DNA of 64,000 nucleotides from NCBI GenBank assembly GCA_003212335.1, contig QCQA01000001.1, forward strand, positions 62,001 to 126,000, given 5' to 3'. The translations under genes and the position numbers were made by a program. The notes below the pieces were generated by a model, which was not told the origin of the DNA, ran no database searches, and saw nothing but the letters and a program-made list of their open reading frames with translations. Shown one piece after another: positions 43,700-53,712 of the stretch. Every line of letters starts with the position of its first letter. Position 1 is the stretch's first letter. This stretch comes from SAR86 cluster bacterium AG-447-A08. Its GTDB lineage: Bacteria; Pseudomonadota; Gammaproteobacteria; Magnimaribacterales; Magnimaribacteraceae.

Positions 43700-46492
43700 T
43701 TATTGATTAGTTAAAGAAACAATTAAGTCGGCTACTGAAGTTAAAGCCATATCTAAATCATCGGTATTATCAACCCCACCTTGAGCAAAGTCTGGTCTTC
43801 CTCCTCCACTTCCACCTAATTGATTAATTAAATGTTTCATTATTTCTCTGGCATCAATATCGACATCCTTTGAACATGCTACGATTGTCGGTGCTTTGTC
43901 ATCAGTGATTGAAATCAGAGCTATTATGGTATTTGGGCTTTTATTTCTTAATCTGTCGGCTATTTCTCTGAGTTCTTTTGCATCAATTCCTTCAAATATA
44001 TTTGTTATTAATTCATAACCTTCAACTGAAAGAGAATTACTGATAAGACTTTCTACTGATGATCCAATGTCCTGTGATTGCATTTCTTTTGACTCTCTTT
44101 GTAAGGACTTATTCAAAGCTACTAAACCTTCCAAGGCATCAATACAATTTTCGAATGTCTTAAATTCAGAAGTCTGATTCCCTAAGACTTTATTTAACTC
44201 AATATTTTCTTCTTTAATTTGAGTAATTTTTTTTAAAACCTGGTCATTAGAGCAATTAAGAATTTTTGAATAAGCGGAGATTTCGTCTTCTAAAAAGCGA
44301 ATATAATTTAAAACCTCAACACCATCTCTAGAATCGAAATCGTCAACTAGAAGTTCGTTGCTAATGGCCGAGTATTCTTGCTCCAACTCATCTAATAAGA
44401 AATTAGCACCATCACCTGTTACGGCTTCAATCCTTCTGACTCCAGCAGAAATTCCAGATTCAGATATGATCTTCATCACACCTATTTCACCTGTTCTATC
44501 TACATGAGTACCCCCGCAAAGCTCGATAGAAAAACCGTTTCCTATATTGAGAACCCTAACTTCATCTCCATACTTATCTCCAAAAAATGCAACGGCACCT
44601 CTCTCCATAGCTTCATTTATTGGAAGCACTTCAGTTATCGACTCTAGATCTTTTGTTATTTCTGAATTAATCAGATCTTCTATGGCTTCGAGGTCATCAG
44701 TTTGAATAGAATTATTATGAGCAAAATCAAATCTCAATCTAGATTCTTCAACCAGAGAACCCTTTTGCTCTACATGATCACCCAACACACTTCTAAGAGC
44801 AGCGTGCAATAGGTGAGTTGCACTGTGATTGCTTTTTATTCTATTTCTGTGGGTTGTGTTAATTTCAGCTGTTACAGAATCATTTTTATTAAAAACTCCT
44901 GATTTAACATGGCCTAGATGAAGAAATTGATCTCCCTTTTTCTGGGTATCATGAACTTCGAAAAGTGAATTATCAGACTGAATAAATCCTTTATCTCCTA
45001 CTTGACCTCCAGACTCAGCATAAAATGGGGTCTCATCAAGAAGTATGAGTCCTTCTTCCCCTTCTCGTAATTCATCCTTATTACCTTCTTCGGAGCTAGA
45101 AATAATCTCTACTATCTTCGAGGATGTTGAATGGGTATCGTATCCTAAGAAGGCAGTTTCGCCTTCGATATTTAAAGATTCTGGGATGAGTGTGTTGAAG
45201 TTGCTCGATGATCTAGCTCTTTCTTTTTGTTCCAGCATTAAGGCTTCGTATTCGTCTAAATCAACTATTAGATCCCTTTCGCGTGCAAAATCAGCAGTCA
45301 TATCTACAGGAAATCCATAAGTATCGTAAAGTTTGAAAACGATATCACCTGGAATTTCGTTGTCTTTTAAGTCCTCAACTGCAGATTCAAGTAATTGCAT
45401 ACCCTGCTCTAAAGTAGTGGAAAACTGTTCTTCCTCTTTAAGTAAATTAGCTTTAATGATATCTGAGTTTTTTACAAGCAAGGGGTAAGCAATACCCATT
45501 TTTTCTTCCAAAATATGTACGAGCTTAGAGAGAATCCCATCTTTCATTCCAAGTTTGTGAGCATGTCTAAGGCCGCGTCTTATAATTCTGCGCAAGACAT
45601 ATCCTCTTCCTTCATTAGAAGGCACAACGCCATCTGCAATCAGGAACGAAGAGGCTCTTAAATGATCTGATATTACTCTTAGCGAGGGGTTTGTTAGGTC
45701 ATTCTCTCCACTAAGTTTTGCCGCTTCTTGAACTATAGACTTCAGAATATCAGTATCATAATTATTGTTTTCATTTTGTAGGACAGCTGCCATTCTTTCC
45801 AAGCCCATTCCTGTATCAACACAAGGATTCGGAAGAGGACTTAAACTACCATCTTTACTTCTATCAAATTGAGTAAATACAAGATTCCAGATCTCTACAA
45901 ATCTATCTCCTGGTTCATTTCCTAATTTAGGAGGATCTCCTTCAAGATGGTCGCCATGATCATAATAGATTTCGCTGCAGGGACCGCACGGACCAGTATC
46001 TCCCATAGTCCAAAAATTTTCTTCGTCATCTAATCTAGAAACTCTCGCAGGATCAACTCCAACTTTATTTATCCATATATCTTCTGACTCATCATCACTT
46101 TCGTGAACAGTGATCCATAACTTTTCCGGAGAGATTTTGTATCTTTGGGTTAATAATTCCCAAGCAAATAAAATTGCGTCCTCTTTAAAATAATCTCCGA
46201 AACTAAAGTTTCCAAGCATTTCAAAGAAAGTATGGTGTCTTGCGGTATAGCCTACGTTATCAAGATCATTATGTTTCCCTCCGGCTCTAATACATCTTTG
46301 GGAACTAACAGCGCGAGTATAACTTCTATTTTCAACACCCAATAGTAAGTCTTTAAAAGGAACCATACCCGCATTAGTAAATAGCAATGTTGGGTCATTA
46401 ATTGGAACAAGAGAGGCACTTTCTACAAGTGTATGTTCTTTCTCTTGAAAGAAGTCTAAGTAGATTTTTCTTATCTCGTCAGTAGAGAGCAT
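43700..46492 (-). CDS. alaS: Alanyl-tRNA synthetase AlaS
   Basis: Charges tRNA-Ala. The 930-residue protein has class II aminoacylation motifs in the N-terminal part (FLDFFQEKEH-like start, NAGMVPFKDLLLG, GDTGPCGPCSEIYYDHG). The editing domain has zinc-site motifs HSATHLLHAAL and CGGTHVDRTGEIG. A C-terminal C-Ala domain ends with GGSGGGRPDFAQGG. The length is slightly above E. coli's 876. It sits 9 bp after a dienelactone hydrolase gene and heads the alaS-lysC block. Confidence 0.97.
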   Translation of the reverse strand: MLSTDEIRKIYLDFFQEKEHTLVESASLVPINDPTLLFTNAGMVPFKDLLLGVENRSYTRAVSSQRCIRAGGKHNDLDNVGYTARHHTFFEMLGNFSFGDYFKEDAILFAWELLTQRYKISPEKLWITVHESDDESEDIWINKVGVDPARVSRLDDEENFWTMGDTGPCGPCSEIYYDHGDHLEGDPPKLGNEPGDRFVEIWNLVFTQFDRSKDGSLSPLPNPCVDTGMGLERMAAVLQNENNNYDTDILKSIVQEAAKLSGENDLTNPSLRVISDHLRASSFLIADGVVPSNEGRGYVLRRIIRRGLRHAHKLGMKDGILSKLVHILEEKMGIAYPLLVKNSDIIKANLLKEEEQFSTTLEQGMQLLESAVEDLKDNEIPGDIVFKLYDTYGFPVDMTADFARERDLIVDLDEYEALMLEQKERARSSSNFNTLIPESLNIEGETAFLGYDTHSTSSKIVEIISSSEEGNKDELREGEEGLILLDETPFYAESGGQVGDKGFIQSDNSLFEVHDTQKKGDQFLHLGHVKSGVFNKNDSVTAEINTTHRNRIKSNHSATHLLHAALRSVLGDHVEQKGSLVEESRLRFDFAHNNSIQTDDLEAIEDLINSEITKDLESITEVLPINEAMERGAVAFFGDKYGDEVRVLNIGNGFSIELCGGTHVDRTGEIGVMKIISESGISAGVRRIEAVTGDGANFLLDELEQEYSAISNELLVDDFDSRDGVEVLNYIRFLEDEISAYSKILNCSNDQVLKKITQIKEENIELNKVLGNQTSEFKTFENCIDALEGLVALNKSLQRESKEMQSQDIGSSVESLISNSLSVEGYELITNIFEGIDAKELREIADRLRNKSPNTIIALISITDDKAPTIVACSKDVDIDAREIMKHLINQLGGSGGGRPDFAQGGVDNTDDLDMALTSVADLIVSLTNQ

Positions 46493-46501
46493 ATGCTTCT
46501 A

Positions 46502-47203
46502 TCAGAATATTTCAGCAAAAAAATTCATCATCGACTGCCAAGATCTTCTGTCAGCATTTTCATTATACTGAGTGCCCAAATTGGGATCATTTGCCTCTTG
46601 ATTAGTAAAGGCGTGGTAAGTATTTCCATAGCTATGGAGTTGCCAATCAGCTTCTGCTTCTGTCATCTCTTTTTGAAAGTCGTCAACCATTGATAAGGGC
46701 ACCATTGGATCTCTTTCTCCATGCAAAACGAGAACTTTAGCCTTTATGCCGATATCTGCAATATCTGAACCCATTAGGAGCCCATGAAAACTTACGACTC
46801 CATTAATATCTGATCCTGATCTGGCAAGATCCAAGACGACCAAACCACCAAAACAATAACCGATAGCTGCTATCTTACTTGAATCTACTCCTTCAATTTC
46901 CTTACCTGCTTTTAAAGCAGAATTGATGACAGATTTTAATTTCTGTCTATCTTCTACAAGAGGAGTCATCAAAGATTGATTTTCTTCAGTTGAGGTTCCT
47001 ACTTTAGCGTCTCCATACATATCTACTGCCATTGCCACATAACCCTCTTCTGCAAGTTCAATAGCTTTTTTTTCTACAAAATCATCTCTTCCAGCCCATG
47101 AAGGTGCTATCAGGATTAGAGGAGCAGATTCTTTCTCTGGGTTAGCCACGAAGGCTCTGTATTCCTGATCGCCGCATTGATAATTTATTTCTTGAGTCTT
47201 CAT
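46502..47203 (-). CDS. Dienelactone hydrolase family protein
   Basis: A 233-residue alpha/beta hydrolase. The nucleophile region AAIGYCFGGLVVLDLA has a cysteine nucleophile, as in dienelactone hydrolases. The acid is in HGERDPMVPLS and the His in GNTYHAFTNQEAND. The N-terminal LILIAPSWAGRDDFVEKKAI and VAMAVDMYGDAKVGTS are family-typical. The enzyme probably opens lactones or cleaves esters. It lies 2 bp after a gamma-carbonic anhydrase gene and 9 bp before alaS. Confidence 0.9.
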   Translation of the reverse strand: MKTQEINYQCGDQEYRAFVANPEKESAPLILIAPSWAGRDDFVEKKAIELAEEGYVAMAVDMYGDAKVGTSTEENQSLMTPLVEDRQKLKSVINSALKAGKEIEGVDSSKIAAIGYCFGGLVVLDLARSGSDINGVVSFHGLLMGSDIADIGIKAKVLVLHGERDPMVPLSMVDDFQKEMTEAEADWQLHSYGNTYHAFTNQEANDPNLGTQYNENADRRSWQSMMNFFAEIF

Positions 47204-47205
47204 AT

Positions 47206-47730
47206 TTATTTCTCCATTAATTCAAGTTCCTCTTTGAACCTTTTAGAATTTTGCACGTAATGTTTTGCTGAAAGAATTAGACCTTGTTTCTGATCTTCAT
47301 TTAACTCTCCTTTGATTTTTCCTGGAGAGCCCAATACTAATGAACCATCAGGTATTTCCATTCCTTCGGTGACTAGAGCGTTAGCTCCTATTAGGCACCC
47401 TTTTCCAATTTTTGCTCCATTTAGAACTACAGAATTTATACCTATCAAACTTCCATCTCCAATAGTGCAACCATGTAACATTACTTTGTGGCCAATTGTT
47501 ACGTCTTTTCCAATGTCTAATGGAAATCCTAAATCTGTATGCAATACAGAGCAATCTTGAACATTTGAACCCTCTCCAATTGTAATTAGTTCAGTATCAC
47601 CTCTCAAAACAGCCCCAAACCATACACTGGCATTTTCACATAGTCTCACTTTACCAAGAACTGTTGCTGAATCTGCTACATAAAATTCACCATCAGTGAT
47701 AGGTTCTTGTTCTCCTAATCTATAAAGCAT
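47206..47730 (-). CDS. Gamma-class carbonic anhydrase-like protein (YrdA/PaaY family)
   Basis: A 174-residue left-handed beta-helix (hexapeptide-repeat) protein. Zinc ligands are expected at His64 (VLHTDLG), His81 (TIGHKVM) and His86 (MLHGCTIG). The three-His pattern matches gamma-carbonic anhydrase-like proteins, and the repeats [30 protein letters not shown] and [10 protein letters not shown] are clear. The role may be CO2 hydration or a related metal-dependent activity. It sits between the NudL-type and dienelactone hydrolase genes in a tight row. Confidence 0.92.
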   Translation of the reverse strand: MLYRLGEQEPITDGEFYVADSATVLGKVRLCENASVWFGAVLRGDTELITIGEGSNVQDCSVLHTDLGFPLDIGKDVTIGHKVMLHGCTIGDGSLIGINSVVLNGAKIGKGCLIGANALVTEGMEIPDGSLVLGSPGKIKGELNEDQKQGLILSAKHYVQNSKRFKEELELMEK

Positions 47731-47744
47731 TCTATTCCCCTTTA

Positions 47745-48326
47745 TTAATTACCTTTTGATTTAAGATCTATTCCAGCATCTAAAGCTATGTTTAAAAAAT
47801 CTACAGTCATCATTGCGGTTAGCCCCCATATTATATAAGAGTTATATTCATAGGCAGGCATAAAAAAAATATCTCCATTCCTGTTTATTTCATCATTTCT
47901 GTGCCTTTCGTCTCTTAAAAGAAATGATAGAGGGACTCTAAAACAAGCTTCTATTTCTTCAGAATTATCATTTAGCTCTATGTCGTGTGGAACTACTCCT
48001 ACATAAGGAGTAACACTAATATTAAATCTAGAGACAACTGTATCTATTGGACCTAGAATTTCTACTTTCTTCCTATCTAAACCAGTCTCTTCCTCTGATT
48101 CCCTTAAAGCAGTATTCTCGAGAGAATCATCCTGTTCTTCGTACATACCTCCAGGAAAGGAAACCTCTCCTCCGTGAGATCCAACCTTATTAGATCGAAG
48201 TGTATAAATAAGTTCAGGGTCTTTAGAATCCGTAACTGCTATAAGAACAGCTGCTTTTCTTAACTCTGCTACAGGAGGTTTTCCGGAATAAGTTTGAATT
48301 TTGTCCGTAATTTTATCTAACATCAA
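47745..48326 (-). CDS. Nudix hydrolase, CoA pyrophosphatase (NudL)-like
   Basis: A 193-residue Nudix protein. The Nudix box is [25 protein letters not shown], given here only by its key residues: the opening G-G, the R-E pair and the E-E-T-G. The preceding EVSFPGG and N-terminal [23 protein letters not shown] match NudL-like coenzyme A diphosphatases, which split CoA into 4'-phosphopantetheine and 3',5'-ADP. It is divergent from a second Nudix gene and heads the row leading to alaS. Confidence 0.87.
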   Translation of the reverse strand: MMLDKITDKIQTYSGKPPVAELRKAAVLIAVTDSKDPELIYTLRSNKVGSHGGEVSFPGGMYEEQDDSLENTALRESEEETGLDRKKVEILGPIDTVVSRFNISVTPYVGVVPHDIELNDNSEEIEACFRVPLSFLLRDERHRNDEINRNGDIFFMPAYEYNSYIIWGLTAMMTVDFLNIALDAGIDLKSKGN

Positions 48327-48392
48327 TAAATGTAATATCTTTTTGAAGATAGTTTATACTTCCGGCGCCTTAAATCGAAATAAAATAAGAAA

Positions 48393-48929
48393 ATGAAATA
48401 CTGCAGCGTATGCGGATCACTAACGGTAAAAAAGATACCAGAGGGTGATAATAGAGAAAGAGACTGTTGTGAAAATTGCGGTACCATCCACTACTCAAAT
48501 CCCAAGATTATTGTAGGAACTATACCCTTTAAAGACTCTTCAGTCCTGTTATGTAAAAGAGGCATTGAGCCTAGATATGGAAAATGGACTCTTCCAGGAG
48601 GTTTTCTTGAAAATGGCGAAACTGTTGCCCAAGGTGCATTTAGAGAGACGTTGGAAGAAACAAATACTGAAGTTGAAATGAAAGATCTCTATGCAATATT
48701 TAATGTTCCACAAATCAATCAGGTTTATATGTTATATCGTGCAAATGTTGTTTCTAATGACTACGCTCCAACTACAGAAAGTCTTGAGGTACAGTTTTTT
48801 AAAGAAGATGAGATACCCTGGGAAGAACTTGCTTTTCCATTTGTACCTATAGTTCTTAAGAATTTCTTTTCGGACCTGAAAAAAGGTGAATTTCCCCTTA
48901 CGACCCACACTATAGAACGAAAGAAATAA
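48393..48929 (+). CDS. Nudix hydrolase with N-terminal zinc ribbon
   Basis: A 178-residue protein. The N-terminal zinc ribbon has the pairs C4/C7 and C26/C29 (CSVCGS and CENCGT). The Nudix fold follows, with TLPGGFLENGETVAQG and FRETLEETN as the box (R84, E85, E88, E89). The catalytic glutamates are intact, while the usual last Gly of the box is Asn. It resembles small zinc-ribbon Nudix proteins that act on NADH- or ADP-ribose-type substrates. It is divergent from the NudL-like gene and convergent with purL, ending 2 bp from its stop. Confidence 0.88.
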   Translation: MKYCSVCGSLTVKKIPEGDNRERDCCENCGTIHYSNPKIIVGTIPFKDSSVLLCKRGIEPRYGKWTLPGGFLENGETVAQGAFRETLEETNTEVEMKDLYAIFNVPQINQVYMLYRANVVSNDYAPTTESLEVQFFKEDEIPWEELAFPFVPIVLKNFFSDLKKGEFPLTTHTIERKK

Positions 48930-48931
48930 AC

Positions 48932-51900
48932 TTAATCAATAAAATCTTTCGCGTTCTGAAAAAACTTTATCCACGGGCTATAATTTAACCAGTCTTCTGG
49001 ACACCAAGAATATTGATCGTTCAAAAAAGCCCTTTCCGGATGAGGCATCATGATAGTAACTCTTCCGTTTTCATTCGTTACTCCTGCAATCCCATGAGGA
49101 GAACCATTAGGATTTAAGGGATAGGTCTCAGTATCTTCTCCAAAGCTGTCTGCATAAGAAATGGTAGTAAATTTTTTGTCTAAGTTTTTTAATGACTCAT
49201 TTGAAGCCTCTACTCTGCCTTCACCATGAGCAACGGGGACTGGTATAACTGAATCCTTCATGCCTTTAAATAGTATGGAAGGTGAATCCTTTACAATGAC
49301 TTGTACTAGCCTAGCTTCAAACTTCTCTGAGATATTTCTTTTAAAGCTTGGCCAATTATCAGTTCCGGGGATCAAACCTCTCAATTGAGATAGCATTTGA
49401 CAACCATTACAGACTCCTAATGAAAAAACATTCTCGTTTTGAAAGAAATCACCAAATTGGTTTCTTAGTTCTTCATTAAATAAAATACTATTTGCCCAAC
49501 CCCCTCCTGCTCCAAGGACATCGCCATAAGAAAATCCCCCGCAAGCTACCAGACCTTGAAAGTCTTGTAAGTTTTGTCTTTTGTCAATTAAGTCAGTCAT
49601 GTGGACATCTATGCAATCAAACCCTACTTCATGGAAAGCTGCGGCCATCTCATTTTGACCATTAACTCCTTGCTCTCTGAGAATCGCAATCCTAGGCCTA
49701 GAACTATTCAAATCAATTTTCTCAGGTACAGAAAAGGTTATTTTAGGTCTTAATCCGGGATTCTTAATTTTAGTATCATTTATGTATTCCGCTTTTGCAG
49801 TATCCGGGTTATCTCTCAAGGACTGGATCTCATAACTTACCCTATTCCAGTTTTGTAACAGATCTTTTATAGGAAGAGAAAGTAAATTTTCTTCTTGAAA
49901 ATTGATCACTATGTCTGCTGAGTCTGATAAAGAACCTATATTGTGAACAAATTCATTTAAACCAGCATCACTTAGAGCTTCCTGAACGTAATCTAGATCT
50001 TCATCTAAAACTTGTATTACTGCTCCTAATTCCTCATTGAAGAGGAACTTTAATAAGGTCCCTTCATCTTTTATAGCTGAATCTAGGTTAATTTCTAAAC
50101 CCAATCTTCCAGCAAATGACATTTCGGCAAGAGTTGTAATTAGACCACCATCAGAACGATCATGGTAAGCAAGTATCTTTCTGTGAGACAACAGTTTATG
50201 AATTGAATCAACAAAAGCTGGCATCTCTTTTTCACACTCGACATCGGGTGACTCTCCAACAAGCTGATTATTTAATTGAGCTAGGATACTACCCCCCAAT
50301 CTAGTATGGCCTTTTGCTAGATCTATAAAAAGTAATGAAGATTTTTTGCTTTTCTTTAATTCTGGAGTAACAGCAATAGATATATCTTCAATAGGAGCAA
50401 AGCCAGAAACAATTAATGAGAGAGGTGATACTACTAATTTATCCTCTCCATTTTTACTCCATTCTGTAGACATAGATAGAGAGTCTTTTCCAACCGGTAT
50501 CGCCATGTTCCATTCGGGACATAAATCAATTCCAACAGATTCTACGGCTTCAAATAGATCTTTATTCCCTTCTAATTTACCTGGAGAACCCATCCAGTTT
50601 GCAGATAATTTAATATCTGAAAGACTTGATATTCCAGAAGGCAAAATATTAGTTACAACCTCAGCAACAGAAATTTTAGCTGCAGCCTTGGAGCTCATCA
50701 ATGAAATTGGAGTCCTCTCCCCCATAGCCATGGCCTCTCCAGATAGTCCAGAAAAACTTGTCTTACATAAGCCGTAATCAGAAACCGGAACTTGCCAAGG
50801 CCCGACCATTTGATCCCTAGCTATCAAACCTGTGATAGATCTATCACCTATGGTTATGAGAAATGTCTTACTGGCCACAGTGGGATGTCTCAAGACTTCA
50901 TATACAACCTCATTGGATACTTCATCGGGTAATTTAAGTGGTAGAGACCTTTCGGATTTATTTTCAAAAGATATGTGGGTTTTAGGCGGCTTGCCAAAAA
51001 GAACTTCTAAAGAAAGGCTAATAGGATAATTATCAAAATAAGAATCATATACTTCCAGGTGATTTCCCTTAGTTATTTCACCAACAACTGAGTAAGGACA
51101 TCTTTCACGTTCACAGAAATTTGAAAACTTCTCAAGATTCTTCTCTGAAATAGCCAATACATATCTTTCTTGAGACTCATTGCACCATATTTCCATTGGA
51201 GTCATTCCCGGTTCAGAGTTAGGTATATCCCTCAAATTTATTAAACCTCCATGTCCACTATCTTTTACAAGTTCGGGTATAGCATTTGATAAACCACCTG
51301 CACCTACATCATGAATAAATAAAATTGGATTATTTTTATCCTGCCAGCATCTATCTAAAACCTCTTGGCATCTCCGCTCCATTTCCGGGTTTTCTCTTTG
51401 AACGGAAGCATAATCTAAATCCGAATCTCCCTCGCCAGAAGAGAGAGAAGAAGCCGAACCTCCGCCCAATCCTATTAGCATTGCAGGACCACCTAAAACT
51501 ACTAGTTTTGAGCCAATGGGCACTTCTTTCTTCAATGCATGTTCGGTTTTAATATTTCCTAGACCTCCAGCCAACATTATTGGTTTGTGATAACCAAAGT
51601 GATTGACTGAGTTTTTTGATTCAAAAGATCTAAAATATCCTAAGATGTTGGGTCTACCGAACTCGTTATTAAAAGAAGCGGCTCCAATAGGTGCGTCTAA
51701 CATTATCTCTAATGGAGAAGCTATCCGATCTGGTTTATCCTCTTTAAATTCCCATCTTTCTTTTAAATTTGGAATACGCAGATTAGATACTGAAAAACCT
51801 GTTAATCCCGCTTTTGGTTTTGCTCCAATTCCAGTTGCTCCCTCGTCTCTGATTTCACCTCCTGAACCTGTAGAAGCTCCAGAGAAAGGTGAAATTGCTG

Positions 51901-52813
51901 TTGGGTGATTATGGGTTTCTACCTTTATTACAAGATTAACCTCTTCTTCAGAGAGAATGTATTTACCATCTCTAGGAAAAAATCTTTTTCCAATGTGACC
52001 CTTAAGTATTGCTGCATTATCTTCATATGCAGAAATAACACCGTCTGGAAAATTCTTGTGCGTATTTCGGATCATATCAAATAAGCTCTTAGAATTAGGT
52101 TCTCCGTCAATAGTCCAATCTGCATTGAAGATTTTATGTCTACAATGTTCTGAATTAGCTTGGGCGAACATCATCAGTTCAGCATCCGTAGGGTCTTTAT
52201 TTGTTTTTGCATAGCTCTCATACAAATAAGCAATCTCTTCCTGATTTAGAGCAAGGCCCAATTCTGTATTAGCTTTCTGCAAGGCATTTATTTTTGTTGA
52301 GGTTATATCAATACTTTGCACCAAACCTGGTTCATGGCTGGAAAAGAGTTGAGGTATTTCTTTAAGGCTGAGAATAACATTCTGAGTCATCCTGTCTGAC
52401 AGAATATTACCCATTCTAAGCAACTCTGTAGTGTGAATTTTCTTTGTAAAAGAATAATACAATCCCCGCTCTACTCTCTCTACGAAATCTATGCCGCAAT
52501 TTCCAATTATTTCTGTAGCTTTTGATGACCAAGGAGAAATGGTTCCTATTCTGGGAGTTAACAGAAAGAAGCTTTTGTCTTTAATGTCCTGAGTATCACT
52601 TCCAACAAGCAAATCAGACAATTTTTTATAATCTTCTTCAGAGACATGTGAAGAATCTTTTCGTAATTTAAGAAAATAAATTTCTCTAGCACTTACATCA
52701 CTAGATTTATCTAAAGATAAAGATTCTCTTATTCTATTTAATCTAAATTCAGAGGAAGTTTCAGAGCCTAGTATGGCAACGATATTTTGCGAAACTTCTA
52801 TTCTTGAGTTCAT
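48932..52813 (-). CDS. purL: Phosphoribosylformylglycinamidine synthase PurL (single-chain)
   Basis: ATP- and glutamine-dependent fourth step of purine synthesis. The 1293-residue enzyme is the long, fused form found in gammaproteobacteria. The FGAM synthase domain carries MMFAQANSEHCRHKIFNADW, ETHNHPTAISPFSGASTG and GGGSASSLSSG. The C-terminal glutaminase carries VACGGFSYGDVLGAGGGWA, the nucleophile in LGVCNGCQML and the triad region MPHPERAF. The ATG at 52813 is preferred over an upstream start that would add ten residues (MLLLQCQATL), since MNSRIEV is the more usual N-terminus. It faces the mltF-like gene as in E. coli. Confidence 0.97.
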   Translation of the reverse strand: MNSRIEVSQNIVAILGSETSSEFRLNRIRESLSLDKSSDVSAREIYFLKLRKDSSHVSEEDYKKLSDLLVGSDTQDIKDKSFFLLTPRIGTISPWSSKATEIIGNCGIDFVERVERGLYYSFTKKIHTTELLRMGNILSDRMTQNVILSLKEIPQLFSSHEPGLVQSIDITSTKINALQKANTELGLALNQEEIAYLYESYAKTNKDPTDAELMMFAQANSEHCRHKIFNADWTIDGEPNSKSLFDMIRNTHKNFPDGVISAYEDNAAILKGHIGKRFFPRDGKYILSEEEVNLVIKVETHNHPTAISPFSGASTGSGGEIRDEGATGIGAKPKAGLTGFSVSNLRIPNLKERWEFKEDKPDRIASPLEIMLDAPIGAASFNNEFGRPNILGYFRSFESKNSVNHFGYHKPIMLAGGLGNIKTEHALKKEVPIGSKLVVLGGPAMLIGLGGGSASSLSSGEGDSDLDYASVQRENPEMERRCQEVLDRCWQDKNNPILFIHDVGAGGLSNAIPELVKDSGHGGLINLRDIPNSEPGMTPMEIWCNESQERYVLAISEKNLEKFSNFCERERCPYSVVGEITKGNHLEVYDSYFDNYPISLSLEVLFGKPPKTHISFENKSERSLPLKLPDEVSNEVVYEVLRHPTVASKTFLITIGDRSITGLIARDQMVGPWQVPVSDYGLCKTSFSGLSGEAMAMGERTPISLMSSKAAAKISVAEVVTNILPSGISSLSDIKLSANWMGSPGKLEGNKDLFEAVESVGIDLCPEWNMAIPVGKDSLSMSTEWSKNGEDKLVVSPLSLIVSGFAPIEDISIAVTPELKKSKKSSLLFIDLAKGHTRLGGSILAQLNNQLVGESPDVECEKEMPAFVDSIHKLLSHRKILAYHDRSDGGLITTLAEMSFAGRLGLEINLDSAIKDEGTLLKFLFNEELGAVIQVLDEDLDYVQEALSDAGLNEFVHNIGSLSDSADIVINFQEENLLSLPIKDLLQNWNRVSYEIQSLRDNPDTAKAEYINDTKIKNPGLRPKITFSVPEKIDLNSSRPRIAILREQGVNGQNEMAAAFHEVGFDCIDVHMTDLIDKRQNLQDFQGLVACGGFSYGDVLGAGGGWANSILFNEELRNQFGDFFQNENVFSLGVCNGCQMLSQLRGLIPGTDNWPSFKRNISEKFEARLVQVIVKDSPSILFKGMKDSVIPVPVAHGEGRVEASNESLKNLDKKFTTISYADSFGEDTETYPLNPNGSPHGIAGVTNENGRVTIMMPHPERAFLNDQYSWCPEDWLNYSPWIKFFQNAKDFID

Positions 52814-52977
52814 TAAAGTTGCTTGACATTGTAATAAAAGCAAAAGTTAAGTAAATAGCTTATCTTGTGGTTTTCCTCATAAAAAGCCACTATATGTTGT
52901 GTATTTATCAATTATTAGACCAAGGTGATGGAAAAATCATATTTTTCACATAGAATGCGAAAAAAATTGGGGGAATC

Positions 52978-53712
52978 ATGTTTAGCTATCTAAAATTTAG
53001 ATACTCTTTTATTTTTTTTCTGAGTGTATTGACAGTTCTAAGCTTGGAAGCTCCAGTACTTAAATCTTACTCTGCTCAAGAAAAAACTTTCTTCATGGAG
53101 GAACTCGAGTTTTACTGGCAGGAGGATAAACCCGGTTTAACTACTTTTTTAGAAAGAACAAATACAAGACTACCAAAATACAAATTGCTTTTTGAAGAGG
53201 CTGCAGAAGGCATTGATGTTCATTGGAGTCTTATTGCTGCAATAAGTTATCAGGAATCGCATTGGAACCCTAAAGCAATTTCTGATACTGGTGTAAGAGG
53301 AATGATGATGCTTACACAAAAGACTGCAAAAGAAATGGGAATTAATAGAAGAACTAATCCTGAAGATAGTATATTTGGAGGTGCAAACTATTTCCAAAAA
53401 ACGATGAACAGACTTCCAAGCGAAATGTCCAAATTAGATAAAATTTGGATGTCTTTAGCAGCTTACAATCTTGGTTATAGAAATCTAGAACTAGCTAGAG
53501 ACCTTGCCAAATCTAAAAACCTTGATCCTAATGATTGGTCAGAGGTTTCTTTAGCTTTAGAAGATATTTTAAAAGACCGTTATGGTAGAGAATCTGAAGG
53601 ATTTGTTAAACATGATCAAGTAATGAAATATGTTAAAAATATTAGCCTTTACTATAAAACTCTTTCTATCCTATACAAAGAGGAGGAGTTACTGGTTCTA
53701 GCTAATGAGTAA
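52978..53712 (+). CDS. MltF-like lytic transglycosylase lacking the sensor domain
   Basis: A membrane-attached lytic transglycosylase of 244 residues. A hydrophobic N-terminal segment ([20 protein letters not shown]) acts as signal or anchor. The catalytic motif [12 protein letters not shown] has Glu93, followed by [18 protein letters not shown] and [13 protein letters not shown]. These match the C-terminal half of MltF, and the gene faces purL, the place of mltF in enterobacteria. MltF normally has an N-terminal solute-binding-like regulatory domain (about 250 residues), which is absent here. Its 3' end overlaps uvrB by 15 bp. Confidence 0.88.
   Translation: MFSYLKFRYSFIFFLSVLTVLSLEAPVLKSYSAQEKTFFMEELEFYWQEDKPGLTTFLERTNTRLPKYKLLFEEAAEGIDVHWSLIAAISYQESHWNPKAISDTGVRGMMMLTQKTAKEMGINRRTNPEDSIFGGANYFQKTMNRLPSEMSKLDKIWMSLAAYNLGYRNLELARDLAKSKNLDPNDWSEVSLALEDILKDRYGRESEGFVKHDQVMKYVKNISLYYKTLSILYKEEELLVLANE

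Noticed and set aside
50346..50777. Open frame antisense to purL
   Set aside because: It mirrors a conserved, clearly coding purL segment and has no recognisable domain.
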